A DNA stretch of 64,000 nt from Variovorax sp. TBS-050B (GCF_029893635.1 NZ_JARXYR010000002.1:1897001-1961000), one strand, 5' to 3'; counted from the first letter of the stretch, positions 27,801-37,701 are shown. Notes: generated by a model not told the origin, from the letters alone. Made by a program: numbers and translations.

Positions 27801-28760
27801 TCAGCCGAAGTGGTCGAAGGAGCCGAAGCGCTGCGCCACCGGCGCGCCGGCGGCATCGACGATGCGCAGCCCCGGCGCGGCCTCGATGCGGCCGATGCGC
27901 GTGACGCGCGTGGCGCTCTCGCGGCCGGCCTGCTCGACCGCGGCGCGCGCCGCGGCAGGCGCGGTGAACACCAGCTCGTAGTCGTCGCCGCCCGAGAGCG
28001 CGCAGCCGCGCAGCGTCTCGGCGTCCAGCCCCGGCGTGCCGGCGGCGGCCACCAGGCCCGCGGCCGCGTCGGCGTCGAGCGTGGCGCCGACCCGGCTGGC
28101 CGCGAGGATGTGGCCCAGGTCGCCCACCAGGCCGTCGCTCACGTCCACCGCCGCCGAGGCCGTGCCGCGCAGCGCCTGGCCCAGCGCGACGCGCGGCGTG
28201 GGCTGCTCCATGCGCGTGCGTGCCGCCTCGAAAGCCTCGGCCGGCAGCGCCAGCGTGCCGCGGAACACCTCGAGCGCGAGCCGCGCATCGCCGAGCGTGC
28301 CGCTGGCCCAGATGTCGTCGCCCGCGCGCGCGCCCGAGCGCAGCAGCGCCGCGCCGGCCGGCACTTCGCCGAACACCGTGATGCAGATGTTGAGCGGCCC
28401 ACGCGTGGTGTCGCCGCCCACCAGCTCGCAGCCATGCTGGTCCGCGAGCGCCAGCAGCCCGCGCGAGAAGCCCTCGAGCCACGGCGCATCCACCGCCGGC
28501 AGTGCCAGCGCGAGCGTGAAGGCCAGCGGCTTCGCGCCGCAGGCCGCCAGGTCGCTGAGGTTCACCGCCAGCGCCTTGTGGCCGAGCCGTACCGGATCGA
28601 CCGTCGAGAGGAAATGCCGGCCCTCGACCAGCATGTCCGACGACACCGCGAGCTGCATGCCCGGTGCCGGCGCCAGCAGCGCGCAGTCGTCGCCCACGCC
28701 GAGCGGCGAGCGCTTCGCGGGGCGGTGGAAGTAGCGTGCGATCAGGTCGAATTCACCCAT
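27801..28760 (-). CDS. thiL: Thiamine-monophosphate kinase
   Basis: 319 residues, the PurM-like ATP-grasping enzyme that phosphorylates thiamine monophosphate to the active diphosphate. Markers are MGEFDLIARYF at the start, GVGDDCALLAP (metal/ATP site), SSDMLVEGRHF, ALAVNLSDLAACGAKP, GGDTTRGPLNICITVFG, DVSDGL and ALSGGDDYELVFT. All acidic metal ligands appear present. The gene stands alone with ATG at 28760; an isochorismatase-like gene lies upstream on the same strand after 35 bases. Confidence 0.95.
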   Translation of the reverse strand: MGEFDLIARYFHRPAKRSPLGVGDDCALLAPAPGMQLAVSSDMLVEGRHFLSTVDPVRLGHKALAVNLSDLAACGAKPLAFTLALALPAVDAPWLEGFSRGLLALADQHGCELVGGDTTRGPLNICITVFGEVPAGAALLRSGARAGDDIWASGTLGDARLALEVFRGTLALPAEAFEAARTRMEQPTPRVALGQALRGTASAAVDVSDGLVGDLGHILAASRVGATLDADAAAGLVAAAGTPGLDAETLRGCALSGGDDYELVFTAPAAARAAVEQAGRESATRVTRIGRIEAAPGLRIVDAAGAPVAQRFGSFDHFG

Positions 28761-28795
28761 GGGGCGAGCATAGCGCCCCGCGTGCGCACGCCCGG

Positions 28796-29422
28796 TCAGG
28801 CCCGCGCGCGCCGGTTCGACATGACCACGTTGTCCTTCTCGATCGCGGTGCCGGCCTGCAGCGCTTCGATCCAGGCCCCGGTGGTCGTCACGGCCGCGAA
28901 GTTGCTGTGGAACACCACGCTGAAGACGCGGTGGATCTCCTCGGCGCTCGCGCGGCCGGCGGCGTTGGCGTAGGGCAGGGCGCCGCTCGCGTCCGAGAGG
29001 AACTCCACCTTCAGGCCGCGGTGCATGGCCTCGAACACGGTCGAGGCGTCGCAGTTGTGCGTCATGTAGCCCACCACGCTCAGCGTGTCGATGCGGTTCG
29101 CCGCGATCCAGTCGCCGAAGTCGGTGCCGGTGAACACGCTCGGGAAGGCCTTGGTGACCAGGTGGTCGTGCGGCCGCTTCGCGACTTCGGGATGCAGCTG
29201 GCCGTTGTGCGCATCGGCCTGGAACACCGGCGCGCCCGCGGGCGCATGGTGGCGCACCACCACCACCGGCGTGCCGGCGGCGCGCGCGGCATCCATGGCG
29301 CGGGTGATGTTGGGCAGCGACTGCTCGACGGGCGGGTATTCGATCGGCAGGCCGCCGCCTTCGAAGTACTCGTTCTGCACGTCGATGACGACGAGGGCGC
29401 GGCGCGGTGCGGTCTGGCTCAT
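28796..29422 (-). CDS. Isochorismatase-family cysteine hydrolase
   Basis: 208 residues. The catalytic triad of the family can be placed at Asp14 (VVIDVQNEYF), Lys91 (HLVTKAFPSVF) and Cys124 (VVGYMTHNCDAST). Such enzymes hydrolyse amides or imides, for example nicotinamide or carbamoyl compounds, or vinyl ethers; the substrate is unknown. It is divergent from the GlxA-type regulator, with 101 bases between, so that regulator may control it. Confidence 0.88.
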   Translation of the reverse strand: MSQTAPRRALVVIDVQNEYFEGGGLPIEYPPVEQSLPNITRAMDAARAAGTPVVVVRHHAPAGAPVFQADAHNGQLHPEVAKRPHDHLVTKAFPSVFTGTDFGDWIAANRIDTLSVVGYMTHNCDASTVFEAMHRGLKVEFLSDASGALPYANAAGRASAEEIHRVFSVVFHSNFAAVTTTGAWIEALQAGTAIEKDNVVMSNRRARA

Positions 29423-29511
29423 GGCGTATGGCTCTTGAAGATGGGTTGCGATGGCACCGATTCTGGAGGCCGCCGGCCGCGCGAGAAAGTGGCCCGGATG
29501 CCATTCGTCGA

Positions 29512-29517
29512 TAAGAT
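29512..29517 (+). promoter_or_regulatory. -10-like TAAGAT immediately before the GlxA-type gene
   Basis: The hexamer ends seven bases before the ATG at 29524, so the message would begin at the start codon. No ribosome-binding site is visible. Confidence 0.4.
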
Positions 29518-29523
29518 CGGGCC

Positions 29524-30501
29524 ATGGCCTCGACCACCCCGGAAACCATCGCCGTCGTCGCCTTCGACGGCATCAGCCCCTTCCACCTGTCCGTGCCCTG
29601 CATGGTCTTCGGCGAAGACCGCACCGAGACCGGCGAGCCGCGCTTCCGCCTGCGCGTCTGCGGCTTCGAGCCCGGGCCGCTCGCCACCAACGCGGGCTTC
29701 ACGCTCTCGGTGCCGCACGGCCTCGAGGCCATCCGCCAGGCGCAGATCGTGATCGTGCCCTCGTGGCGCGACGACGGCCGGCCCGCGCCACCCGCGCTGC
29801 TGCGCGCGCTCGAGGCCGCGCACCGGCGCGGCGCGATCGTGGTGGGCCTGTGCCTCGGCGCCTTCGTGCTGGCCGAGGCCGGGCTGCTCGACGGCCGGCC
29901 CGCGAGCACGCACTGGAAGCTCGCCGATACGTTCGCGCGCAAGTACCCGAAGGTGCGGCTGCATCCCGAGGTGCTCTACGTGGACGACGGCGACGTGCTC
30001 ACCTCGGCCGGCACGGCCGCGGGCATCGACTGCTGCCTGCACCTGCTGCGCGTGCGCCACGGCGCCGAGGCCGCGAACCGCGCGGCGCGCCGCATGGTGG
30101 TGGCGCCGCACCGGCAGGGCGGGCAGGCGCAGTACATCGAGCAGCCCATCGCAGCCGCCGCCGACGGCGACCGGCTCGCACCGCTGCTCGAATGGCTGGG
30201 CCGCCACCTGCAGGGCGCGCACGAACTCGATGCGCTCGCCCGGCGCGCGCTGATGAGCCGGCGCACCTTCACGCGGCGCTTCCGCGAGGCCACGGGCACC
30301 ACGGTCGGCCAGTGGCTGCAGAACCAGCGCCTCGCGCTCGCGCAGCGGCTGCTCGAGACCACCGACCGGCCCGTGGAGCGCGTGGCCGCGGATGCGGGCT
30401 TCGGCTCGGCGGTGTCGCTGCGCAAGCACTTCACCTCGGCGTTCAAGGTCTCGCCGGCGGCGTATCGGCGGCAGTTCTCGCAGCAGGCCGGGGCGGCTTG
30501 A
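29524..30501 (+). CDS. GlxA-family AraC-type transcriptional regulator
   Basis: 325 residues: an N-terminal DJ-1/PfpI-like amidotransferase-fold domain (about 8-180) with a cysteine in the nucleophile-elbow position (Cys110, GLCLGAF), then two AraC-type helix-turn-helices (about 225-318; MSRRTFTRRFREATGTTVGQWLQNQRL, VAADAGFGSAVSLRKHF). Regulators of this shape sense small nitrogen compounds in many bacteria. The divergent isochorismatase-like hydrolase is the nearest likely target, which is inference. Confidence 0.9.
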   Translation: MASTTPETIAVVAFDGISPFHLSVPCMVFGEDRTETGEPRFRLRVCGFEPGPLATNAGFTLSVPHGLEAIRQAQIVIVPSWRDDGRPAPPALLRALEAAHRRGAIVVGLCLGAFVLAEAGLLDGRPASTHWKLADTFARKYPKVRLHPEVLYVDDGDVLTSAGTAAGIDCCLHLLRVRHGAEAANRAARRMVVAPHRQGGQAQYIEQPIAAAADGDRLAPLLEWLGRHLQGAHELDALARRALMSRRTFTRRFREATGTTVGQWLQNQRLALAQRLLETTDRPVERVAADAGFGSAVSLRKHFTSAFKVSPAAYRRQFSQQAGAA

Positions 30502-30528
30502 GCGGGGAGCAAATTGCTTGCGACTTGT

Positions 30529-31026
30529 TCAGTCGGAGAGAATGAATCTTGCGTCCAAACGGTCTAGCAGGTCGAAGGTATCGATCCAGGCGACGCCATA
30601 GTGCTGGCAGACATTGGGAATCAGGAATTTTTTGCGGTTCTGCAGATTCAGGCGCTCGTGCGTCACGATGGTATGGCCCGTGACACGCGCCTTGGCGATC
30701 AACCAGGGATCAGCACCGCTCAGAAACTCGTCGAGCGCGCCAGCTTTCATGCTCGTTGTCTGCGCCGCGAGATGTCCTGCAATTTCGGCGAAGGCTGTTT
30801 GCGTGGCTTCGTCCGACTCGGCCAGAAAGAGGTCCGCCTGCGACTTCACCCACTGCGCGAGCTCATCGTTTCCCCGACGAAGTTCCGCACTTACGCTCTC
30901 GACGCTGGCCAGCCTTCCCTCGCGTTTCGTCCGGGTCAGCCAAGTCCAGTATCCGGGACAGAAACGCATCTGGTAGTAGCGGTTCTTGGCCTCGATGAGG
31001 GTGTTGGAATCCAGCAGATAACTCAT
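30529..31026 (-). CDS. DUF4411-family PIN-like toxin
   Basis: 165 residues starting MSYLLDSNTLIEAKNRYY, a PIN-fold opening with Asp6 as the first acidic residue, then ESVSAELRRGNDELAQW (Glu) and SGADPWLIAKARVTGHTIVTHE with further acidic positions, the usual DUF4411 layout. Its ATG overlaps the stop of the upstream XRE-ImmA gene by four bases. The codon use is clearly less GC-biased than the neighbours, so the pair looks transferred. A ribonuclease toxin function is inferred from the fold and its partner. Confidence 0.82.
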   Translation of the reverse strand: MSYLLDSNTLIEAKNRYYQMRFCPGYWTWLTRTKREGRLASVESVSAELRRGNDELAQWVKSQADLFLAESDEATQTAFAEIAGHLAAQTTSMKAGALDEFLSGADPWLIAKARVTGHTIVTHERLNLQNRKKFLIPNVCQHYGVAWIDTFDLLDRLDARFILSD

Positions 31027-32162
31027 GACCCGAGCTGCTCAGCAAACTTTCGAATCTTGTCTGGCTGTATGCCGAGCAATCGGCCCGCGTCGCGTAGAAG
31101 AAGGCGGCCGCTCAGGGCTTCTGTCACGACCGCCTGTGCGAACCTCGCGCTGTTCTTGAACTCGGCGTTGCGGTAGAAGCTTCCTCCCGCATTCTCCTGA
31201 TTCCGGAATGCAGCAAGCATGGCGAAGTAGCGGTCGTTGTAGATCGCTCGGTCGATCAAACCCAGGTCCAGTGCGCGCCGCATGATGACGAAGCGACTGA
31301 CGTGGAACCGTGCGGCCAGTTCCGCGATCCGGCTGTCGAACTCTTCCGGCGCCAATTGCCAGTGTGCTCGGAAAGTGTGTTCAGGCGCCAGAAACTCGCC
31401 CGCGACAGCATTGCAGAAAACTTCTTCATGACGGGCATCGGCTGGCGACACATGGGAAACACCGCTGCTGCCGATCCAGATATGTGCCAGTTCGTGCAGC
31501 AAGGTGAAGAGCCTTGCTGCCGGAGCATCCGCCGAGTTGATGAAGACGACCGGCGCTTGCGCATCGCTGATTGCGAAGCCTCTAAATTCGCTCACTTCGA
31601 GTTTTCGACGCGTGTTGTTCCCTACGACGCCGCTTCGCATGATCAGGACCCCGGCGCGTTCCGCAGCCTGGACCAGATCTCGAAAGTAAACCTCCCAGGT
31701 CCGCTGTCCTGTTTCGATGTCAACCTTCAGCTCTCGCCGGATATCTGCAGCTACGTCTTCGATCCGTGCACTGGTGTTGAAACGGCCGACGAAAGGAAGC
31801 GAGTCCAACTCATGATCTTGCCGATACTCCAAATACCAAGCCTGGCGTTGCAAGGCGATGCGGACAGTGTCGAGAAGGTTGAGGCTCGGGGGCTCGGCGG
31901 GCCGACCAGCCACGGTTCGCAGATCGGGAAGCGGGAGCGTCTCTTGAGGCGGCGCATCAAGAAACAGGTATCCGAACGGGGCGTGAAGTGCGTGCGCCAG
32001 ATGCTGTGCCTGGCGAAAGGTGGGGCGGCTTTCCCCGGCTTCCCACGAGGCGAGTTGCGCCGATTTGACATTGGCAGTTTGCGCGGCGTCCTCGAGAGAC
32101 AAGCCCGCACGGTCTCGGGCCCAACGCAAGAGCGCAGGGTTGATGAGTGCCTGGGTTGCCAT
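31023..32162 (-). CDS. XRE-ImmA/IrrE metallopeptidase, probable antitoxin/regulator
   Basis: 379 residues. An N-terminal XRE helix-turn-helix (about 12-62, RDRAGLSLEDAAQTANVKSAQLASWEAGESRPTF) precedes an ImmA/IrrE metallopeptidase domain with zinc motif His223-Glu-Leu-Ala-His227 and downstream acidic residues in EEVFCNAVAGEFLAP. COG2856-type proteins of this kind are commonly paired with DUF4411 toxins, as here, with a four-base overlap. The protein could repress its own promoter and release it when the peptidase is triggered. Moderate GC suggests horizontal gain. Confidence 0.88.
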   Translation of the reverse strand: MATQALINPALLRWARDRAGLSLEDAAQTANVKSAQLASWEAGESRPTFRQAQHLAHALHAPFGYLFLDAPPQETLPLPDLRTVAGRPAEPPSLNLLDTVRIALQRQAWYLEYRQDHELDSLPFVGRFNTSARIEDVAADIRRELKVDIETGQRTWEVYFRDLVQAAERAGVLIMRSGVVGNNTRRKLEVSEFRGFAISDAQAPVVFINSADAPAARLFTLLHELAHIWIGSSGVSHVSPADARHEEVFCNAVAGEFLAPEHTFRAHWQLAPEEFDSRIAELAARFHVSRFVIMRRALDLGLIDRAIYNDRYFAMLAAFRNQENAGGSFYRNAEFKNSARFAQAVVTEALSGRLLLRDAGRLLGIQPDKIRKFAEQLGS

Positions 32163-32236
32163 ACCTCAAGGATAAGGGATGGCACGCGGCAGCGTGCCCG
32201 AATCGTCCAGCGGGATTTCGCGCGGGCGGAAAAACT

Positions 32237-33463
32237 CTACGATCCGCCGCGGAACCGCAGCGCCGCCTGCCGCACCACCTCCGCGAGCAGCCGCTCCTTG
32301 CCCTGCTTCTCGCGCAGCCAGCGCGCGTCGTTGCGGTTGGCCTCGACGCTGGTGCGCAGCTCGCCGAGCGCGCGCGTGGCGTTGAGCGCCTCGCTGTGCC
32401 ATTCGAGCTGGGTCATGGTCATGAGGATGTGGTCGCGCAGCGGCATGTGCTGCCCGGTGGCGGGGTCGACGTACACCGCGTCGAGGCCGAAGCGGCAGGC
32501 CTGGAAGCGGTTGTAGGTGTAGACGAGGTAGTCGTCCTCGGTCGGCTCGAAGGGCTGCTCCTGCAGGAACCACGCGGCCAGCGACTGCACGTAGCCCGCG
32601 AGCGCGGCGGCGCGCTCGACGGTGAGCGGCGTGTCGAAGACGCGGATCTCGATGGTGCCGAACTCGGGCTTGGGCCGGATGTCCCAGTAGAAGTCCTTCA
32701 TGCTGCGCACGACGCCGGTGCGGGTCATGCGCTCGAAGTAGGCCTCGAACTCCTTCCAGCTCAGCGTGAAGGGCGCGCGGCCCGAGAGCGGGAAGGCGAA
32801 CACCGAGTTGAGCCGCGCCGAATCGAACTGCGTGTCCTGCCCCTGCACGAAGGGCGACGAGGCCGACAGCGCGATGAAGTGCGGGATGTAGCGCGACATG
32901 CGGTGCAGCATCAGGAGCGCCGCATCGGCGTCGGGGCAGCCGATGTGCACGTGCTGGCCGAAGATGGTGAACTGCTTGCTCAGGTAGCCGTAGAGCTCCG
33001 ACAGCTCGCGAAAGCGCGGCTTGTCGTAGATGCGCCGTTCGTGCCACTGCTGGAACGCATGCGTGCCGCCGCCGACCACCGCGATGTTGAGCTTGTCGGC
33101 ATTGCGGATCAGCGCCTCGCGGATCGGCGTGAGCTGGCGGATCACGTCCTCGGCCGAATGGCAGATGTCGGTCGAGATCTCGATCATGCTCGAGGTCATC
33201 TCGGGCACCACGCTGCCGGGCAGCGGGGTCTGCGCCATCAGGCGCAGCATGTCCTCGGCATAGGGCGCGAGGTCGTAGTCGTGCGTGTTGACGAGCTGCA
33301 GCTCGAGCTCCACGCCGAGCGACAGCGCCTCCGAGCGGTTGAAGGGCTCGAGCTGCACCACGCGGCTTTCCGGGTCCGCGGGCAGCGGGGCGGTGCGGAA
33401 GTCGTCGCTGTCCGCGGGGTTCGCGGCCGCGGCGGCGTCGTTCAGGGGCATGGGCGCGCTCAT
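32237..33463 (-). CDS. YbdK-like carboxylate-amine ligase (GCS2 family)
   Basis: 408 residues of the glutamate-cysteine ligase type 2 family. [24 protein letters not shown] opens the ATP-grasp-like fold, [12 protein letters not shown] holds the histidine pair, and [25 protein letters not shown] is the C-terminal motif. YbdK-type enzymes have weak gamma-glutamyl-cysteine ligase activity, so the physiological product is not certain. The ATG overlaps the antiporter stop by four bases, so both are one operon; glutathione-linked control of an antiporter is an attractive but unproven link. Confidence 0.88.
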   Translation of the reverse strand: MSAPMPLNDAAAAANPADSDDFRTAPLPADPESRVVQLEPFNRSEALSLGVELELQLVNTHDYDLAPYAEDMLRLMAQTPLPGSVVPEMTSSMIEISTDICHSAEDVIRQLTPIREALIRNADKLNIAVVGGGTHAFQQWHERRIYDKPRFRELSELYGYLSKQFTIFGQHVHIGCPDADAALLMLHRMSRYIPHFIALSASSPFVQGQDTQFDSARLNSVFAFPLSGRAPFTLSWKEFEAYFERMTRTGVVRSMKDFYWDIRPKPEFGTIEIRVFDTPLTVERAAALAGYVQSLAAWFLQEQPFEPTEDDYLVYTYNRFQACRFGLDAVYVDPATGQHMPLRDHILMTMTQLEWHSEALNATRALGELRTSVEANRNDARWLREKQGKERLLAEVVRQAALRFRGGS

Positions 33464-34731
33464 CGCTGCGTGTCCTCCGTGGTGCTGAAGGCCTGCGGCG
33501 CCCAGGGCACCGAGCTCTCGCCGACGGCATGGATCGCCACCGTGGCGAGCACCGCGCCGAGCACTTCCATCAGCAGGATCGAGGGCAGCGCCACCTGCGT
33601 GATCATGGTGCCGAGCAGCGGCGAGGCGGTGGTGAAGTTCGAGGCGATCAGCAGCGCGATCGACGACAGCGGCGACATCGCGCAGCCGACCCAGAAGGCC
33701 TGGTTCCAGCTCGCGCCGCTGCCGGGGTTGGCGATCGCCACGCCCGCGATCTTGGCGAACAGCCGGATGCCGATCACCGCCAGCACCACGCTCGCCACGG
33801 GCAGCGTCCAGTCGGCCTGCGCCGCGACCATGGACACCAGCACGAACATCAGCATCGTGAGCAGCGAGGCGGCGGTGCCGAGCTGCCGCTGCCAGGCCCA
33901 GGGCTTGGGATTGAGCGTCTTGAGCAGCACGCCGCCGACCAGCGCCGCGAGCGGCGCCGAGCCGCCGAAATGCGCGGTCAGCGCCGCGCCGGCCGCGATC
34001 AGCGCGAGCAGCAGGATCGAGGTGTTCTCGCTCGTCGGGCTCATGAAGCGCAGCGCCATGCGCAGCGCCAGCGCGAGGATGCCGCCGATCACGAACGAGA
34101 GCCCGAGCACCACCGCCACCGGATAGAGCTTCTGCAGCAGCGTCTGCGGCGCGCGCTCGATCAGGCCGGCCTGCGCATAGCCGAGCGCGAGCGCGTAGAA
34201 GGTGTTGAGCGTGGCCAGCGTCATCGCGCGTTCGGTCACCGGGCCCGAGGCGCGGGTGTCCATGATCACGCGGCTCAGCACCGCGGGCGAGGCGACGATG
34301 GCCATCAGCGCGATCGGGTTCGCCACCGGATCGGGCAGGCCCAGCAGCCGCAGCATCCACAGCACGCCGAAGTAGGTCAGCGTGGCTTCGAGCAGGCTCT
34401 GCACCAGCACCATCGGGTTGTGGCGGAACCAGCGCAGCGGCAGCCGGCCGCCGGCCTCGAACAGCACCACGGCCGCGCCGAGCTCGAGCAGGAACAGGCT
34501 GATGCCGCGCAGCGGCCAGATCGCGCCCTCGAAGCCGGCGAAGCCGAACACCGCGCCGACCATCGAATAGCCCACCACCTTCGGAAAGCCGAGGTAGCGC
34601 TGCACCACATGGCCCGAGACGGCCGCGGCCGCCAGCAGCAGCGACCACAGCACCGTCGGCAGGCCGGCCGACGGCCGCAGCCATTCGGACCAGAAGCCCA
34701 GCATCTCGTTGATGAAATTCGTCAGATTCAT
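33460..34731 (-). CDS. Cation:proton antiporter (Kef/CPA2 type)
   Basis: 423 residues with about twelve membrane helices, without the C-terminal nucleotide-binding RCK domain of KefB/KefC. Characteristic segments are [20 protein letters not shown] and [23 protein letters not shown] near the N-terminus, and the paired unwound-helix region ([19 protein letters not shown]). The ion is probably sodium or potassium. It precedes and overlaps the YbdK-like gene. The 225 bases upstream (34732-34956) show no gene or clear motif. Confidence 0.85.
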   Translation of the reverse strand: MNLTNFINEMLGFWSEWLRPSAGLPTVLWSLLLAAAAVSGHVVQRYLGFPKVVGYSMVGAVFGFAGFEGAIWPLRGISLFLLELGAAVVLFEAGGRLPLRWFRHNPMVLVQSLLEATLTYFGVLWMLRLLGLPDPVANPIALMAIVASPAVLSRVIMDTRASGPVTERAMTLATLNTFYALALGYAQAGLIERAPQTLLQKLYPVAVVLGLSFVIGGILALALRMALRFMSPTSENTSILLLALIAAGAALTAHFGGSAPLAALVGGVLLKTLNPKPWAWQRQLGTAASLLTMLMFVLVSMVAAQADWTLPVASVVLAVIGIRLFAKIAGVAIANPGSGASWNQAFWVGCAMSPLSSIALLIASNFTTASPLLGTMITQVALPSILLMEVLGAVLATVAIHAVGESSVPWAPQAFSTTEDTQR

Positions 34732-34956
34732 TCAGATAGGAAAAAGCGGATGGCCGGCTGCGTCCGCACGGGAGCGGAGGAAGCCAGGCCCGGAATGCGT
34801 GTGCGCATGAAGTCGTCCCACCCTCGCGCCCGAGCGGCGCCGGGAAAAGCGCCGATGCGGGTTTGTAACGCATCGCAGCGACAGGCCCGTGCAGGACAAG
34901 GGCGTTTTCTGTGCCGCCCGCGATCATGCCGGCGGCCAGATCCGGCCGGCGCCGTG

Positions 34957-35352
34957 CTAGTGCAGCACCCGGGAGACCGGCGCACCGCCGATGTCGGCCT
35001 CCAGCACGAACATCGGGATCGGCACGTCGAAGCGTTCGCCCTCTTCGGTCACCACCAGGTAGCTGCCGTGCATCGTGCCGCTCGGCGCCTGCAGCCGGCA
35101 GCCGCTCGTGTAGCGGAACGATTCGCCGGGTGCCAGGAGCGGCTGCTGGCCGATCACGCCGAGGCCCTTGACTTCCTGCGCATGGCCCGAGGCGTCGTTG
35201 ATGAGCCAGTGGCGGGCGATGAGCTGCGCGCCCGTCGGGCCCACGTTGGTCACCGTGACGGTGTAGGCGAAGGTGTAGACCTTGTCCTTGGGAGAGGACT
35301 GGTCCGCGAGGTAGCGCGGCTCGACCTGGACACTGAAGGGGCTCTGGGACAT
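34957..35352 (-). CDS. apaG: ApaG protein
   Basis: 131 residues, a single FN3-like beta-sandwich. The family is linked to Co2+/Mg2+ resistance and diadenosine-tetraphosphate metabolism, with unclear mechanism. [33 protein letters not shown] and [40 protein letters not shown] are strong family blocks. It is divergent from rpe with a 51-base spacer. Confidence 0.93.
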   Translation of the reverse strand: MSQSPFSVQVEPRYLADQSSPKDKVYTFAYTVTVTNVGPTGAQLIARHWLINDASGHAQEVKGLGVIGQQPLLAPGESFRYTSGCRLQAPSGTMHGSYLVVTEEGERFDVPIPMFVLEADIGGAPVSRVLH

Positions 35353-35390
35353 GGGCGCGATGGTAACTGGCCGGGGCCGGCGGCGGCTGC

Positions 35391-35396
35391 GACAAT
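35391..35396 (+). promoter_or_regulatory. -10-like GACAAT before rpe
   Basis: It lies seven bases before the rpe ATG at 35404, within the 51-base spacer shared with apaG. No Shine-Dalgarno site is visible between the box and the start codon. Confidence 0.35.
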
Positions 35397-35403
35397 CGGC
35401 GCC

Positions 35404-36099
35404 ATGAGCACGCCGTTCCGCATCGCCCCCTCCATCCTCTCCGCCGATTTCGCCCGCCTGGGCGACGAACTGACCCGGGTCATCGCTGCCGGCGCCGACT
35501 GGATCCACTTCGACGTCATGGACAACCACTACGTGCCGAACCTGACCTTCGGTCCGATGGTCTGCAAGGCGCTGCGGCCCTATGCCAGGACCGCCGACGG
35601 CACGCCGGTGCCGATCGACGTGCACCTGATGATCGAGCCCGTCGATGCGCTCGCCGCCGCGTTCGCCGAGGCGGGCGCCGACTACATCAGCTTCCATCCC
35701 GACGCCTCGCCGCACGTGAACCGAAGCATCCAGGCCATCCGCGCCGCGGGCTGCAAGCCGGGGCTGGTGTTCAACCCGGGGCTGGGGCTGGAGGCGCTCG
35801 ACTGGGCGATCGACGACATCGACCTGGTCCTGATCATGAGCGTGAACCCGGGCTTCGGCGGCCAGAGCTTCATCGACTCGGCGCTGCGCAAGATCGAGCT
35901 CGCGCGCGAGCGCATCACGCAGAGCGGCCGCGACATCCGGCTCGAAGTGGACGGCGGCATCAAGGCCGACAACATCGCGCGCGTCGCCTCGGCGGGCGCC
36001 GACACCTTCGTGGCCGGCAGCGCGATCTTCAATGCCAAGGACTACGCGGCGGTGATCGCGCAGATGCGCGCGCAGCTCGCGGGCGTGGCGCAGCGCTGA
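35404..36099 (+). CDS. rpe: Ribulose-phosphate 3-epimerase
   Basis: 231 residues, TIM barrel interconverting ribulose-5-phosphate and xylulose-5-phosphate in the pentose-phosphate pathway. Signatures are [35 protein letters not shown] (metal His and catalytic Asp), [23 protein letters not shown] and [12 protein letters not shown]. The usual downstream gph/trpE neighbours are absent; a short disordered ORF follows on the other strand. Confidence 0.96.
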   Translation: MSTPFRIAPSILSADFARLGDELTRVIAAGADWIHFDVMDNHYVPNLTFGPMVCKALRPYARTADGTPVPIDVHLMIEPVDALAAAFAEAGADYISFHPDASPHVNRSIQAIRAAGCKPGLVFNPGLGLEALDWAIDDIDLVLIMSVNPGFGGQSFIDSALRKIELARERITQSGRDIRLEVDGGIKADNIARVASAGADTFVAGSAIFNAKDYAAVIAQMRAQLAGVAQR

Positions 36100-36124
36100 G
36101 CGGGGTGGCCGGCGCGGTCGGCGC

Positions 36125-36406
36125 TCAGCGCCGGAGCTTGTCGTTGTAGACCCGGTCGGTCTCGGCGCCGCGGCTGGTGTCGACCACGCCGCGCTCGACG
36201 TCGTCGTGGCCCTTGCGGCCCATCTGCGAATGCTGTCCGTCCTGCGCCTCCTGGCTGTCGGCGGACTGGTCGCGCTCGTGCGGCAGGCGCGGCGCCGAAT
36301 CGCCGCCCTGCTCGACCTTGGTGTCGCCGCCGCCCGCGTCGCGCAGCGGGTCGTTCGGGGTGGCGGGGTCCTTCTTGGGCGACGGGGGCTGGCTGCTGCT
36401 GCTCAT
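36125..36406 (-). CDS. Small hydrophilic, probably disordered protein
   Basis: 93 residues, rich in Ser, Asp, Gln, Gly and Pro, with no hydrophobic stretch. I recognise no domain; the composition resembles stress-associated disordered proteins of Burkholderiales. The ATG at 36406 has AAGGAA upstream in the message. Its upstream region carries two CCTAC pentamers 23 bases apart, like those upstream of ku, which hints at general-stress control. Whether it is translated is unproven. Confidence 0.55.
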   Translation of the reverse strand: MSSSSQPPSPKKDPATPNDPLRDAGGGDTKVEQGGDSAPRLPHERDQSADSQEAQDGQHSQMGRKGHDDVERGVVDTSRGAETDRVYNDKLRR

Positions 36407-36478
36407 GGCATGGTTCCTTCACTGCTACGCGTTCGTAGGTTGCACCGCTCAGCGTGCCCCGCCGCACCCGGCGCCCCG

Positions 36479-36506
36479 GTAGGACAGCCGAGGCAGGCGC
36501 TGTAGG
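36479..36506 (-). promoter_or_regulatory. CCTAC-N18-CCTAC motif upstream of the disordered protein gene
   Basis: On the minus strand, CCTAC occurs at 36506-36502 and 36483-36479, 23 bases apart, the second followed by CGGGGC. The same pentamers with the same spacing stand before ku. Confidence 0.4.
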
Positions 36507-36617
36507 TCCGCCGCGCCGCGGGCAGGCACCGCGCAGGGCCACAAGGCGCCTGAGGATCGCGCTATCGATACAGGAGCATCTTTGCGTGGGCCGGAGCCCT
36601 CCGCAATAATCGCCCGG

Positions 36618-37622
36618 ATGTCCTCCGATCCCCTGGCCGCCACGGCCACCGACAGCCTGCGCATCCACGCCTTCGCTTCGCTGAACCCCGGCCCGCGGCT
36701 GCTCGTGCTCGGCGGCGTGCACGGCGACGAGACCTGCGGCACCGCCGGCATCGAGCGCGTGCTGGCCGAGCTCGACGGCGGCGCCTTCCAGCTGCTGCGC
36801 GGCGAGCTCACGCTCGTGCCCGTGGCCAATCCGCTCGCGCGCCGGCGCCTGCAGCGCGAGGGCGAGCGCAACCTCAACCGCCTGTTCAAGCCCCAGGCGG
36901 CGCCCGCCGACTACGAAGGCCGCGTGACCAACGTGCTGTGCCCGGTCATCGAGCGGCACGACGTGCTGCTCGACCTGCACTCCTTCCAGAGCGCCGGCGA
37001 GGCCTTCGCGATGATCGGGCCGCGCGACAACACCGGTTCGCTCGAGCCCTTCGCGCGCGCCGCGGAGGAGGGGCTGCTCGCGCTGCACCTCGGCACCCCG
37101 ATCGTGGTGGAGGGCTGGCTCGACATCTACGCCGCCGGGCTCGCGCAGCGCGCCGCCGGCGGCGCGGTGGCGGAGGACGCCATCGACTTCGGCCGCGGCA
37201 CCAACGAGTACATCCGCAGCTGCGGCGGCTACGGCGTCACGCTCGAATGCGGCCAGCACCAGGACCCCGAGGCGCCCGAGGTCGCCTGGCGCGCGATCCG
37301 CCGCGCGCTCGCGCTGCTCGGCATGGCGCCGCTGCCACAGGGGCTCGCGGCGCTGCCGCCGGCGCCGCCGCGGCTGCTCCGGCTCGCCAGCGTGACCGAC
37401 CGGCTGCACGAGGACGACAGCTTCGTGCGCGACTGGGCGACCTTCGATGCGGTGCGGCGCGGCGAACCCATCGGCATGCGCCACGACGGCACGCTGCTCT
37501 GCGCGCCGGACGACGGCTTCATCGTGTTTCCCAACCCGCTCGCGCTGCCGGGCGCCGAATGGTTCTACTTCGCCCGGCCCAGCGAGCGCGTGCTCGGGCC
37601 GGCGCCGGCTGCCGCCGCCTGA
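36618..37622 (+). CDS. Succinylglutamate desuccinylase/aspartoacylase-family metallohydrolase
   Basis: 334 residues of the M14-like zinc carboxypeptidase fold. LLVLGGVHGDETCGTAGIERVL gives the zinc His and Glu, NPLARRRLQREGERNLNRLF the substrate arginines, and DVLLDLHSFQSAG the third zinc ligand. The C-terminal domain has the GMRHDGTLLCAPDDGFIVFPN segment. The amide or ester it cleaves is unknown. AATAAT at 36605-36610 is a possible -10 box just before ATG 36618, and no ribosome-binding site is seen. Confidence 0.85.
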   Translation: MSSDPLAATATDSLRIHAFASLNPGPRLLVLGGVHGDETCGTAGIERVLAELDGGAFQLLRGELTLVPVANPLARRRLQREGERNLNRLFKPQAAPADYEGRVTNVLCPVIERHDVLLDLHSFQSAGEAFAMIGPRDNTGSLEPFARAAEEGLLALHLGTPIVVEGWLDIYAAGLAQRAAGGAVAEDAIDFGRGTNEYIRSCGGYGVTLECGQHQDPEAPEVAWRAIRRALALLGMAPLPQGLAALPPAPPRLLRLASVTDRLHEDDSFVRDWATFDAVRRGEPIGMRHDGTLLCAPDDGFIVFPNPLALPGAEWFYFARPSERVLGPAPAAAA

Positions 37623-37623
37623 A

Positions 37624-37651
37624 CCTACGCGCCGCGCCGCCACGCTCCTAC
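37624..37651 (+). promoter_or_regulatory. CCTAC-N18-CCTAC motif upstream of ku
   Basis: CCTAC at 37624-37628 and 37647-37651, 23 bases apart, the latter followed by ACCCGG. It lies 51 bases before the Ku ATG, directly after the previous stop codon. Confidence 0.4.
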
Positions 37652-37701
37652 ACCCGGCGCGGCGCAGGCGCGCAAAGTTCGCAGACTGAAGGAGTGTGTC
37701 C

